From Sphaerisporangium aureirubrum (GTDB taxonomy: Bacteria; Actinomycetota; Actinomycetes; Streptosporangiales; Streptosporangiaceae): DNA of 64,000 nt. A program made the translations under genes and the position numbers. The notes under the pieces were generated by a model that had not been told where the DNA came from, ran no database searches, and saw only the letters and a list, made by a program, of their open reading frames with translations. Below are positions 16,254 to 24,868 of this stretch, piece by piece. The stretch's first letter is position 1; the number at the start of each line of letters is the position of its first letter. The stretch covers positions 1-64,000 of the forward strand of contig NZ_JBHSRF010000010.1 of NCBI RefSeq assembly GCF_042658925.1. The letters are read 5' to 3'.

Positions 16254-16257
16254 TCCT
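16058..16257 (+). repeat. Interspersed repeat module D1 (end of MFS gene)
   Basis: About 200 bp, duplicated at 16317-16517 with an offset of 259-260. Shared blocks include GGCCGGGGTGGGCGGCGTGC, GTGTTCTGTCGGCGCCGGGT, CGGCGGGACGTGGTACGGCG and CACCACTGATCCTT. The segment from GGCGCCGGGT onward also resembles the plus strand of the element at 63268 (GGCGCCGAGACGGCGGGACA). The MFS stop codon is the TGA in CACCACTGATCC. Confidence 0.8.
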
Positions 16258-16316
16258 TAGTGCGGGGACGTCCCGCTGGCCGACGCAGGAACACCCCGGG
16301 CGATCGGCGTGGAAAC

Positions 16317-16517
16317 GCCCCAGCCGACCAGCGCGGGGACGGCCGGGGTGGGCGGCGTGCCGACGCCCCGGGAGAGCTCCGCGAAGCGCGGAACTCGCGC
16401 TCGCAGGGGTGTGTTCTGTCGGCGCCGGGTCGGCGGGACGTGGTACGGCGGAATCGGCGCCGTCGTACGGCGCGCATCCGGCGTGTGCCGCCTCCGGTGC
16501 TCGTCACCACTGATCCT
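16317..16517 (+). repeat. Interspersed repeat module D2
   Basis: Second copy of module D1, outside any gene. It keeps the order of conserved blocks, including GTGTTCTGTCGGCGCCGGGT at 16411-16430 and CACCACTGATCCTT near 16506. Differences are scattered substitutions and a few indels around GAGCTCCGCGAAGCGCGGAA, which forms a GC-rich hairpin. Confidence 0.8.
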
Positions 16518-16604
16518 TGTGGCAGGGGCGAAGATCGCCCTAATTCTCAGGGGACGTCACCAGCGATGTTCGAGGGCGGAGCCAAGGCGGCGGGAAAGGG
16601 ACGG

Positions 16605-16776
16605 GCCGGCAGGCTCGGGGGTGCGGGGGTGTCCCCCGTATAAGCACAGCCCTTGCGGCTTTCGCGCGGAGCGCGGCCTCCGCGAGGACCATTTCACCGG
16701 CGCCGCACACACGCCGGGTTGTCCGCCGTACGGCGGCGCCGACTTCGCCGTGCTGCCTCCCGCCGTCGCGGCGCCG
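16605..16776 (+). repeat. Interspersed hairpin repeat, full copy B
   Basis: A 172-bp element matching the reverse complement of 63268-63440 over its whole length. In order: CCGGCAGGCTCGGGGGTGC; a GCGGGGGTGTCCCCCG hairpin; ACAGCCCTTGCGGCTTTC; a CGCGGAG/CTCCGCG stem; GAGGACCATTTCACYGGCGC; CGGGTTGTCCGCCG; and CGGCGCCGACTTCGCCG. Ends are CCGGCAGG and CGGCGCCGG. No transposase, target duplication or terminal inverted repeat is evident. Confidence 0.85.
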
Positions 16777-16880
16777 GTTGGGATGAGCATCCAGGGATCG
16801 GGAGAGGTGGGTACCGAAGGCCGGAGACGCGGTGGCCCCGCCGGACCGGGGTCGGTTCGGCGGGGCCGGGGGCGCTGGAG

Positions 16881-17834
16881 CTAGCGGCGCTTTTCGACCT
16901 CTTCGGTTAGTTGGGGGACTACCTGGTGGAGGTCGCCTACTACGCCGAAGTCGGCCAGTTCGAAGATGGGGGCTTCGGGGTCCTTGTTGATGGCGATGAT
17001 GGTTTTGGCGGTCTGCATGCCGGCGCGGTGCTGGATGGCGCCGGAGATGCCGGCGGCGATGTAGAGCTGGGGGGAGACCGTTTTGCCGGTTTGGCCTACC
17101 TGGAACTGGTGGGGGTACCAGCCGGCGTCGGTGGCGGCTCGGGAGGCGCCTACGGCGGCGCCTAGGGAGTCGGCCAGTTTCTCGATCACGGCGAAGTTCT
17201 CGGCGGAACCCACGCCGCGGCCGCCGGAGACCACGATGGAGGCCTCGGTGAGCTCGGGGCGGGCGCCCTTCTCCTGCTTGACGCGTTCGACGACGTGGGC
17301 CGCCTTGGCGACGTCGGACAGGGCCACCTCCACGCGCTCCTCGGCACCGGCGCCGGCCACGGGCTGGGGTGCGGTGGAGTTGGGGCGGACGGCGACGATG
17401 GGGGTGCCCTTGCGGACGCGGGACTTGACGTTGACGCCGCCGCCGAAGATGGACTGCTCGGCGACGAAGCCCTCGCCAAGGCCCACGGCATCGGTGATGA
17501 CGCCGGAGTCGGTCTTGATCGCCAGTCGCCCGGCGACCTCCTTGCCCTCGGCGGTGGCCGCCACCAGCACCCCGGCGGGGGCGGCGGCGGAGATCAGCTG
17601 GGCGAGCAGCTCGGCCTTGGGCGCGACGACGTGGTCGGCCAGCTCGCCGGCGTCCGCGACGTAGATCTTCTCGGCGCCGTACTCGGCCAGCCTGGCCTGG
17701 GCGTCCGGGGAGTATCCCGGCCCCGCCCACACCGCCGACGGCGAGCCCAGGGTGCGGGCCAGCGTCAGCAGCTCCAGAGTGACCTTCTTGACCGCGCCGT
17801 CGACGTGCTCGACGAGAACCAGAATCTCAGTCAT
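16881..17834 (-). CDS. etfA: Electron transfer flavoprotein alpha subunit
   Basis: FixB/EtfA, 317 aa. With EtfB it forms the heterodimer that accepts electrons from acyl-CoA and other flavin dehydrogenases and passes them to an ETF-quinone oxidoreductase. The C-terminal FAD-binding motif is clear: VVSGGRGVGSAENF, GASRAATDAGWYPHQFQVGQTGKTV, PQLYIAAGISGAIQHRAGM and TIIAINKDPEAPIFELADFGVVGD. It follows etfB after 10 bp and belongs to the conserved block seen as Rv3028c-Rv3029c in M. tuberculosis. It could serve the acyl-CoA dehydrogenases encoded at 57.7-59.9 kb. Codons near the 3' end are T/G-rich on the plus strand. Confidence 0.96.
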   Translation of the reverse strand: MTEILVLVEHVDGAVKKVTLELLTLARTLGSPSAVWAGPGYSPDAQARLAEYGAEKIYVADAGELADHVVAPKAELLAQLISAAAPAGVLVAATAEGKEVAGRLAIKTDSGVITDAVGLGEGFVAEQSIFGGGVNVKSRVRKGTPIVAVRPNSTAPQPVAGAGAEERVEVALSDVAKAAHVVERVKQEKGARPELTEASIVVSGGRGVGSAENFAVIEKLADSLGAAVGASRAATDAGWYPHQFQVGQTGKTVSPQLYIAAGISGAIQHRAGMQTAKTIIAINKDPEAPIFELADFGVVGDLHQVVPQLTEEVEKRR

Positions 17835-17844
17835 CGGTCACTCC

Positions 17845-18624
17845 TCAGATGAACTTCTTCGACGCGAGGAAGTCGGCGGTCTTGCTCCCGCCGTCGCCCT
17901 CGTCCTTGACGATCGTCCCCGCGGCCCGCGGCGGCGCCACGGCGAACTCGGCCACCTCGCTCCAGGCCGCGGCCAGCCCCACCTGCCCGGCGTCGAGCCC
18001 GGCGTCCGCGACGCCGAGGGTCTCGACCGGCTTCTTCTTGGCGGCCATGATGCCCTTGAACGACGGGTAACGCGGCTCGTTGATCTTCTCCACCACGGAC
18101 ACGACGGCGGGCAGTGTGCCCTGGACCCGGTCGTACCCGTAGTCGGTGACCCGCTGGATCGTCACGGACGTCCCGTCGATGTCGACCTTGGACGCGAGGG
18201 TGAGCTGCGCCACGCCGAGCCGCTCGGCGAGCATGGCGGCGAGCATGCCGGTGCGCGCGTCGGTGGACTCCGAGCCGAGGATGACCAGGTCGAAGCCGAT
18301 CCGCTTCAGCGTCTCCGCCAGGGCGTACGACGTGGACAGGGCGTCGGAGCCGTGCAGGGCGTCGTCCACCAGGTGGACGGCCTTGTCGGCGCCCATGGCG
18401 AGGGCCTTGCGGATCGTGTCCGTGGCCCTGGCCGGACCCATGGTGAGGACGGTCACCTCGCCGCCGTGGGCCTCTTTGACCTTGAGGGCCTCTTCGACGG
18501 CGTATTCGCACAATTCGTTGATGACGCCGTCCGCGGCGTCACGGTCGAGCGTGTTGTCATCGGACCTCAGCTTGCGCTCGGTCGCCGTGTCGGGGACCTG
18601 CTTCACGCAGACGACGATGTTCAT
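17845..18624 (-). CDS. etfB: Electron transfer flavoprotein beta subunit
   Basis: FixA/EtfB, 259 aa, begins MNIVVCVKQVPDTATERKL. The AMP-binding and signature region is visible in ILGSESTDARTGMLAAMLAERLG and LPAVVSVVEKINEPRYPSFKGIMAAKKKP. It is translated just before etfA in a two-gene operon. The 196 bp upstream (18625-18820) should hold the promoter, but I see no convincing element. The cysteine desulfurase and MnmA genes of the same conserved block lie on the same strand further along, so this is ancestral order with insertions. Confidence 0.96.
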   Translation of the reverse strand: MNIVVCVKQVPDTATERKLRSDDNTLDRDAADGVINELCEYAVEEALKVKEAHGGEVTVLTMGPARATDTIRKALAMGADKAVHLVDDALHGSDALSTSYALAETLKRIGFDLVILGSESTDARTGMLAAMLAERLGVAQLTLASKVDIDGTSVTIQRVTDYGYDRVQGTLPAVVSVVEKINEPRYPSFKGIMAAKKKPVETLGVADAGLDAGQVGLAAAWSEVAEFAVAPPRAAGTIVKDEGDGGSKTADFLASKKFI

Positions 18625-18820
18625 GGCCGGTGGCCGACCTCCCGTATCCCAGGCGCTCGGGCGCCGTTTCGTCCGCGCGCGCGGGGTACGCGCGCGTCTC
18701 GCCTCATGTTACTCGACAGTAGCTTACGGATCCCGCGAGCGGGCCGGGCGTCCGGACCCGCCGCGGCGGATCACCACTCTCCCGGCCACCCTATACCGAA
18801 CATTATTCCAGACCGCGGCC

Positions 18821-20047
18821 TCACCCCGCGAAGGCCACCATCACCAGCACGACAAGCACGGTCGCCAGCGCGAGCAACAGGGTGAAGGGGCTGAACACCG
18901 TGCTCAGCAAGGCGTACAGACCGACGGTACCCGCCCCGCTGACCAGGTCGAACACCGCGCGCGCCCGCGTGCCGGCCGCCAGCCCGACCCCCGCGTCCAC
19001 CAGCACCCCGACGCCGTACACCGACAGCAGCAGCAACGCCACCTCCGGCACGTACGCCTCGGCCGCGGCGGCGGCCAGACCCGCCACCACCCCTGTGGAC
19101 ACCACCCAGCGCCTACGTACCTTCTCCCGGTGCCGCGCCCGCGCCTCCTCCACCGAGGTCGACGACGCGCGCTCGTCCCGGGCGCGGGCCGGCCGCCACT
19201 CCATCGTCGTGGGCTCGTCCCCGCCCGCGGCCCGCCGCGGCTCCATGGGCGGCGGCGCGACCGTCCCCAGCCTGGCGCACAGCCGTTCCGCCGTCGGCCG
19301 CTCCGCGGGGGCCGTCCGCAGGCACTCCTCCAGCAGCGGGGCCAGCCAGGCGGGCACCTCGCCGAGGTCCGGCGGGTGGTGCACGACGCGGTAGGCCACC
19401 GCGGACGCCGGGCCGGTGCCGTACGGCTGGCGGCCCGACGCGGCGTACGCCAGCGTGGCGCCGAGCGAGAACACATCGGCCTCCGGCCCGACGCTCCCGC
19501 CCTCAAGCACCTCCGGCGCCAGGTAGCCGGGCGTGCCCAGCACCGCCCCCGACGCGGTCACCGACGCCGAGTCCAGCGCGTAGGCGATGCCGAAGTCGAT
19601 GACGTACGGCTCCCCGTCCGCGATGATCACGTTCGCGGGCTTGAGGTCGCGGTGCACCACCCCCGCGCCGTGGATCGCCGCCAGCGCCTCGGCCAGCCCC
19701 CGGGCCAGCCGCATCAGGTCGCCTCCCCGCAGCGGCTCCCCGCCCGCCAGCAGCGCGGCCAGGGAGCGCCCTTGGACGTACCGCGTGACGATGTACGGCC
19801 GGGTGCCCTCCAGCGAGGCGTCGAGGATCTCGGCGATGTGCGCCCCGCGCACCCGCCGCATGGTCTCGACCTCCCTGGCCAGCCGCGCGACCGCGGTCTC
19901 GTCCGCGGCGACGTGCGGGTGCAGCACCTTCACCGCGACCGTACGGCCCTCGGGGTCCAGCGCGAGGTGCACCTCGCCGAACCCCCCGGCCCCGAGCCGG
20001 GACAGCAGCCGGTAGGGCCCCAGCCGGTCCGCCGTAGGCACGCCCAA
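18821..20047 (-). CDS. Ser/Thr protein kinase with C-terminal membrane helices
   Basis: Hanks-type kinase of 408 aa. Kinase domain about residues 8-265: LGAGGFGEVHLAL (P-loop), AVKVL (Lys), VHRDLKPANVI (catalytic loop), DFGIA, GTPGYLAPEVL. A basic linker (EEARARHREKVRRR) leads to about four hydrophobic helices at the end, with no PASTA or other sensor domain. I take TTG 20047 as start because GGAAGGAG lies five bases upstream; GTG 20041 is an alternative. It is the last of three kinase genes, 66 bp after the second. Activation-loop Ser/Thr residues (SASVTASG) are available for autophosphorylation. Substrates unknown. Confidence 0.9.
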   Translation of the reverse strand: MGVPTADRLGPYRLLSRLGAGGFGEVHLALDPEGRTVAVKVLHPHVAADETAVARLAREVETMRRVRGAHIAEILDASLEGTRPYIVTRYVQGRSLAALLAGGEPLRGGDLMRLARGLAEALAAIHGAGVVHRDLKPANVIIADGEPYVIDFGIAYALDSASVTASGAVLGTPGYLAPEVLEGGSVGPEADVFSLGATLAYAASGRQPYGTGPASAVAYRVVHHPPDLGEVPAWLAPLLEECLRTAPAERPTAERLCARLGTVAPPPMEPRRAAGGDEPTTMEWRPARARDERASSTSVEEARARHREKVRRRWVVSTGVVAGLAAAAAEAYVPEVALLLLSVYGVGVLVDAGVGLAAGTRARAVFDLVSGAGTVGLYALLSTVFSPFTLLLALATVLVVLVMVAFAG

Positions 20048-20113
20048 TGCGACTCCTTCCGGCCCGCCTGTTCCCCTCACCTTTCCACGGTCACGTGCGG
20101 GGAAACGGCGGTA

Positions 20114-22105
20114 TCACCTCCCGAACGGGAAGAACCCGAAGCCGTTGCGGCCGAGCAGGTCTTTCAGCAGGCCGCCGATCACTCCCATGGCGCTGTCCCT
20201 GGCCGACTGCCCGAGCGCGCTGATCGCGTCCGACGGCGGGCGCCAGGGCACCCACGAGGGGATGGTGTTCAGCGCGGTCGCCACGGCCAGGAACGCCACC
20301 GTGCCCACGATGATCGTCACGACCATGCCCGCCCCGGGGCTGCGGATCACCGCGGTGAGGCTGCGCGCCACCGCCTTGCGCGGCTTGCCACCGCCGGGCA
20401 GCAGGAACAGGCCCGCGACGAACGCCGCGGCGCCCCACGCGGCGGCGGAGTCGCCGCCGGACCCGGTGTCCCGGAACCCGGCCGCGTAGTACAGCCCGCC
20501 CCAGACGAGCACCCCGAACATCAGGGCCACCGGAGTGGCCAGCAACGTGGCGAACGCCGCCTTGACCAGCGCCCACGGCGTGCCGAGCACGGCGAGCAGC
20601 GGGTCGCTCGGGCTGCTGCCCCTGATCGAGCGCCGCTGCGCCAGGTCGCCCCACAGGTACTCCCCGACCCGAAGGCACAGCGCGAGCACGACCATCAGCG
20701 AGCCGACCAGCACGGGCAGCATGCGGGCCCCGGAGACCGCGATGACGAGCAGCAGGGCCGCGAGCAGGGGATGCCCGGTTCGGTACGGCTGGCGCGGCTC
20801 GCGTTCGGCGGGCTGCGGCGGCACGTGCGGCCGGGGCTGGTGCGGCGGGGCCACCGGCGTGGGGCGCCCGGACGGCGGGGGCGGCGGGTATCCGGCGACG
20901 CGCTGGTCGGCGTACGGCGCCGGGGCGTGCCCGTGCGGCGGGCCGTAGGGCGGCGGGGGGTAGGCCGGGGCGGGCGGCGGGGCGGCCGGGACCGCTCCCG
21001 CGGCGGGCCTCTCCGCGCGGCTGCGCTTCGGCCGGTCGGGCGGCTCGGCGTACTGCACGGGGGGCAGCAGGTCGGAGTAGCTGTCCTCGTACACGGGCCG
21101 GGTGCGCTTGGTGGGCGGCAGGTCGTCGCCCGCGCCGTTCGGGGAGGCGGCGCCGTCGAGCACCCGGGTGCCGTCCGGCACGCCGCCGGGCGGGCGGGGG
21201 CTTCCGTACGGGGCCGCGTCCGGGCCGGCGGGGTCGATCCGGCGGGTGTGGCCGGGCTGGTCGGTGCGCGGCGGGGACTCCTGGAAGGCGGTGACGCTGG
21301 GGTCCAGCGCCCGGGACCGCGACAGCAGCCCGTACGCGTCCGGCCGCGCGGAGGCGTTCACCGCGAGGGCGGAGTGGAGCCAGCCGCGCAGCCAGCCGGG
21401 TGCCCGCTCGACGTCGGCCCGGCCCTCCATGATGTTGTAGCAGACCGACTCGAACGAACCGGTGCCGAACGGCGGCCGGCCGGTGGCGCCGAAGAACACC
21501 GTGGCGGCCAGCGCGTGCACGTCCGCGGCCTGCGTGATCTCCTCGTCCCTGATGATCTCGGGCGCGAGGTAGCCGGGGGTGCCGACGAACATGCCGGTCT
21601 GGGTGAGCCGGGTGGCGTTCACCAGGTGGGCGATGCCGAAGTCGATGACCAGCGGGTCGCCGTTGACCACCATGACGTTGGCCGGCTTGAGGTCGCGGTG
21701 GATCACGTCGGCGTTGTGGATGGCGATCAGCGCCTCGGACAGCCCCCGCGCCAGGCGGATGACCTGCTGCGCGGACAGCGGGCCGTCCGTCAGCACGATC
21801 TCTTCGAGCGTGCGGCCCGGCGCGAACCGCGTCACGATGTACGGCTGGCGGCCGGTGAGCCGGGCGTCCAGCACCTCGGCGACCCGCGGGCTGCGCACCC
21901 GGCGCATGGTCTCGACCTCGCGGGTCAGCCGGTCGCGGGCCTTGAGGTCCGCGGCCACGTGCGGGTGGAGGACCTTGACGGCGACCTGCCTGCCCTCCTC
22001 GTCGAGCCCGAGGTGGACCACCCCCATGCCTCCCTCGCCGAGGCGGCGTAGCAGGCGGTAGGGACCGAGTCGTTCCATCGTGTCCGGCACGCGTTCCCCC
22101 GTCAT
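20114..22105 (-). CDS. Ser/Thr protein kinase with Pro-rich linker and membrane domain
   Basis: Hanks-type kinase of 663 aa. Kinase domain about 10-275: LGEGGMGVVHLGL, AVKVL, IHRDLKPANVM, DFGIA, GTPGYLAPEII. A long Pro/Gly-rich segment follows (about 290-490, PPPPYGPPHGHAPAP-like), then four or five membrane helices (ALLLVIAVSGARMLPVLVGS and later). Start ATG 22105 has GGAGGAAGG upstream and overlaps the stop of the preceding kinase by ATGA, so an in-frame start near 22348 is rejected. The high similarity of the kinase parts of all three genes indicates local duplication. Confidence 0.92.
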   Translation of the reverse strand: MTGERVPDTMERLGPYRLLRRLGEGGMGVVHLGLDEEGRQVAVKVLHPHVAADLKARDRLTREVETMRRVRSPRVAEVLDARLTGRQPYIVTRFAPGRTLEEIVLTDGPLSAQQVIRLARGLSEALIAIHNADVIHRDLKPANVMVVNGDPLVIDFGIAHLVNATRLTQTGMFVGTPGYLAPEIIRDEEITQAADVHALAATVFFGATGRPPFGTGSFESVCYNIMEGRADVERAPGWLRGWLHSALAVNASARPDAYGLLSRSRALDPSVTAFQESPPRTDQPGHTRRIDPAGPDAAPYGSPRPPGGVPDGTRVLDGAASPNGAGDDLPPTKRTRPVYEDSYSDLLPPVQYAEPPDRPKRSRAERPAAGAVPAAPPPAPAYPPPPYGPPHGHAPAPYADQRVAGYPPPPPSGRPTPVAPPHQPRPHVPPQPAEREPRQPYRTGHPLLAALLLVIAVSGARMLPVLVGSLMVVLALCLRVGEYLWGDLAQRRSIRGSSPSDPLLAVLGTPWALVKAAFATLLATPVALMFGVLVWGGLYYAAGFRDTGSGGDSAAAWGAAAFVAGLFLLPGGGKPRKAVARSLTAVIRSPGAGMVVTIIVGTVAFLAVATALNTIPSWVPWRPPSDAISALGQSARDSAMGVIGGLLKDLLGRNGFGFFPFGR

Positions 22106-24477
22106 CCCGCCTTCCTCCGAAGGCTCTGCAGCTCTTGCAGCCAGTGGTCGATGTTCACCGGGCTCCAGATCGCGTCCCCCGCCGGCGCGACCAGGGTCAT
22201 CACCGCGTAGGCCGTGACCGCGGCGGCCAGCAGACCGGTGATCGAGGCGAGCCCGATGGCGGCGCCCCGCTCGGGGAACGCCGCGGCGAGCGTCCTGCGC
22301 ATCTGGCGGCCCGGCCCCTCCACGCCCGGGCCCGCGCAGACGATCCACAACGATACGGCGACGCCCCAGCTCAGGCAGGTGCCCACCGGCACGTGCCGCA
22401 CCAGGAAGGCCAGCACCAGCGTGACCGGCACGCCGAGGATGAGGGCGTACGGCACCAGCGCGAGGGTGACGCCGATCGACTTCAGCAGGGCGCCGGGCGC
22501 GAACCCGCGCAGCAGGCCGGAGCGGCCGTGCTTCTGGTGGGCGATGTCCGCGGCGCGCAGCAGCACGGCGGCGGGCACGACGACCGCCGACGCCAGCACC
22601 GGCGCCACGACCGCCGCGCCGACCACGATGATCAGCGCGAGGATCGAGGCGACGCCGTAGAGGGCCGATGTCTCGGGCAGCCCGGTGCGGGCCGGGCCGG
22701 CCCCGACGAAGGCGGGGGTCTGGTCCGGCGGCAGGTGCACGGTGGGGACGTAGCCCTGGTTCTGGGCGGGCTGGACGGGTCCCCGCACGTGCGGGGTCCG
22801 CTCGTAGACCTCCGACGGCTGCTCGAACAACGCCTGGTTGTACGACCCCGGCCGCGCGCCGTGGCCCGCGCCGCCTTGACCGGTACCGCCCTGACCCGTG
22901 CCGCCCTGCGCCGGGCCGCTCTGGCCGTACGGCGTGGGCGCCTGCCCGGCCGGGTATCCCTGCTGCCGTCGCGGCGGGGCCTCCTGGCCGTGCTGGGCTA
23001 GCTGACCGTGCTGGACGTGTTGCGCGTTCTGGCCGTACTGGCCGGGCTGACCGTACGGCGTGCCCTGGCCGGGCTGCCCGGACGGCTGGGCGTTCTGGCC
23101 CTGCTGGCCCGGGTGCCCCTGGGGGCCGGACTGCCCCGGGTGGCCGGGCCGGGCGGCGGTGTTGCGGCCCTGGGCGTCCCGGTCGAGGGCGAGCTCCTCG
23201 GGACGGACCCGCCTGGTCGGCACCTCGCCCTGGTCGGGCGCGGGCTGCTGTGCGGCCTGCCAGTACGACCCGGTGGCGGGCGGCGCGAACCGGGTGGGCA
23301 CGTCGCCCTCGGGCGTGCGCCCCTCCGCGGAGTCCCCCGCGCCGGGGCGAGGCACGGGGGTGGGCAGGCCCGCCGCGCGCAACTCGTCGCCGGTCACCCG
23401 CACCGTGGGCCAGGGATCCCCGGGCGCCTGCGGCGACTTGAGCAGGGACACGTACTCGTCGGCCCCGGCGACCGGCCCCGCGGCAGCCCCGGTCGGACGA
23501 CCGGCCCCGACAGGCGGCCCCGTGACGGGCCCCCGAGCCGGACCGGCCGGCCCGGCGGGCGGGCCCTGGGCCGGGCCGGTGGCGGGAGCCTTGCGGGACG
23601 GGTTGGTGGGCTCAGGGGTCAGGCCCGACATGTCCGGCATGGTGCGGATCTCGTCGGGGGAACGCGGCCGGTTCGAACCGGCCGGCGGCGGCGCGAGCCT
23701 GGACAGCTGCGCGGCCAGCTCCACCGCGGTGGGCCGCTTGGCGGGGTCGCGCTGGAAGGCGCCCCGCAGCAACGGCTGAAGGATCGCCGGGGCGGCGTCG
23801 ATGTTCGCCTTGCCCGCGGTGATGTTGTAGAAGACCATCTCCAGCGTGCCCTTGCCGAACGGCGGCTGGCCGGTCGCGGCGTACAGCAGCGTGCCGGCCC
23901 AGGCGTGCACGTCCACCTCGGACCCCGCCTCGTGGCCCTCGATGATCTCGGGGGCGAGGTAGCCGGGGGTGCCGATGAACATGCCGGTCTGGGTAAGCCG
24001 CGTCGCGTCCACCGCCTGGGCGATGCCGAAGTCGATCAGCACGGGCTCGCCGTCCAGCAGCAGGACGTTGCCCGGCTTGAGGTCACGGTGGATCACCCCG
24101 GCCGCGTGCACGGCCGCGAGCGCGTCGGCCACGCCGTGCGCCACCCGCAGCAGGGCGGCGACGCCGAGCGGGCCGTCCTGCTTGACGGCCTCGTCCAGCG
24201 GCATGCCGGCGACGTAGCGGGTCACGATGTAGGGACGGCTGCCGGTGACGTCGGCGTCCAGTACCTCGGCGATGTACCGGCTGCGCACGCGGCGCATCGT
24301 CTCGACCTCGCGGGACAGCCGCCTGCGCGCGACGTCGTCCCCGGCGACCTCGGCGCGCAGCACCTTCACCGCGACCTGCCTGCCGTGGGAGTCCAGGGCG
24401 AGGTGCACCACGCCCATGCCACCCGCACCGAGCCGCCGGAGCAGCCGGTAGGGGCCCAAACGGTCGTCCTGAGTCAT
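22102..24477 (-). CDS. Ser/Thr protein kinase with Gln/Pro-rich linker and membrane domain
   Basis: First gene of the kinase trio, 791 aa. Kinase domain about 7-270: LGAGGMGVVHLAL, AVKVLRAEV, IHRDLKPGNVLLL, DFGIAQAV, GTPGYLAPEII, ending PAKRPTAVELAAQLSRL. Residues about 290-600 are low complexity, changing from GP/AP-rich to QPGQYGQNAQH-like and GQGG repeats. The C-terminus has membrane helices (GVASILALIIVVGAAVVAPVLAS, then TLALVPYALILGVPVTLVLAF). GGAGAA precedes ATG 24477. No phosphatase or FHA gene is nearby, so signal termination must come from elsewhere. A role in envelope or morphology signalling is a guess. Confidence 0.92.
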   Translation of the reverse strand: MTQDDRLGPYRLLRRLGAGGMGVVHLALDSHGRQVAVKVLRAEVAGDDVARRRLSREVETMRRVRSRYIAEVLDADVTGSRPYIVTRYVAGMPLDEAVKQDGPLGVAALLRVAHGVADALAAVHAAGVIHRDLKPGNVLLLDGEPVLIDFGIAQAVDATRLTQTGMFIGTPGYLAPEIIEGHEAGSEVDVHAWAGTLLYAATGQPPFGKGTLEMVFYNITAGKANIDAAPAILQPLLRGAFQRDPAKRPTAVELAAQLSRLAPPPAGSNRPRSPDEIRTMPDMSGLTPEPTNPSRKAPATGPAQGPPAGPAGPARGPVTGPPVGAGRPTGAAAGPVAGADEYVSLLKSPQAPGDPWPTVRVTGDELRAAGLPTPVPRPGAGDSAEGRTPEGDVPTRFAPPATGSYWQAAQQPAPDQGEVPTRRVRPEELALDRDAQGRNTAARPGHPGQSGPQGHPGQQGQNAQPSGQPGQGTPYGQPGQYGQNAQHVQHGQLAQHGQEAPPRRQQGYPAGQAPTPYGQSGPAQGGTGQGGTGQGGAGHGARPGSYNQALFEQPSEVYERTPHVRGPVQPAQNQGYVPTVHLPPDQTPAFVGAGPARTGLPETSALYGVASILALIIVVGAAVVAPVLASAVVVPAAVLLRAADIAHQKHGRSGLLRGFAPGALLKSIGVTLALVPYALILGVPVTLVLAFLVRHVPVGTCLSWGVAVSLWIVCAGPGVEGPGRQMRRTLAAAFPERGAAIGLASITGLLAAAVTAYAVMTLVAPAGDAIWSPVNIDHWLQELQSLRRKAG

Positions 24478-24868
24478 CTGTTCTCCGGCGGTGCCCCGGA
24501 ACCGGTTTCCGGAAGGAAGCGCCTTGCTCCAATTGTGACATTCGGCTTACTCTGCGCAATGGCCGTTCGGGAAATCCCGTCCCGCCGGGTGACGGAGCCC
24601 GTCACCATGTGCCGCCGAACCGGGCGACCCCCGTCGCCACCCGTTCCACGGCCGGCCGTCCACCGGCCACCGGTTACCCCCTTCGGCCTGGGACGGCCAT
24701 GAGAGCCCTCCGCGGGTTCGCATCCGCGGTCCTTTACGGCACGTAGCACCATACCGGCTTAAACCCCGCCCATGAGATGAACCAAGAGGTCACATTCCCG
24801 GTTGTACAACGGACGAACCGGCCCCAACGGTTTCCCAAGTAGCCCAAGATTTTCTTCGGCCCCGCAGG
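24478..24868. other. Intergenic region upstream of the kinase operon
   Basis: The 391 bp separate the kinase operon start from the ybaK stop. They should contain the kinase promoter and the terminator of the ybaK operon. I see only a short GC-rich dyad (CCGGAACCGGTTTCCGG, 24496-24512) and no clear -35/-10 pair. No open frame here looks like a gene. Confidence 0.5.

Larger units (their letters stand above)
16254..16880. other. Gene-free, repeat-filled interval between MFS gene and etfA
   Basis: No gene is supported here. The interval holds a short 24-bp-repeat run (16259-16345), module D2 (16317-16517) and the full interspersed element B (16605-16776). Several open frames cross it, but they are conserved only because the repeats are. 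The convergent etfA gene ends at 16881. Confidence 0.75.

Noticed and set aside
16540..17730. 396-aa minus-strand frame overlapping etfA in another frame
   Set aside because: Arg/Pro-rich shadow of etfA extended through the interspersed repeat.
18146..22051. 1301-aa plus-strand open frame antisense to etfB and two kinases
   Set aside because: Lies over well-supported genes on the other strand and has Arg/His/Gln-rich nonsense sequence; a typical antisense frame of GC-rich codons.
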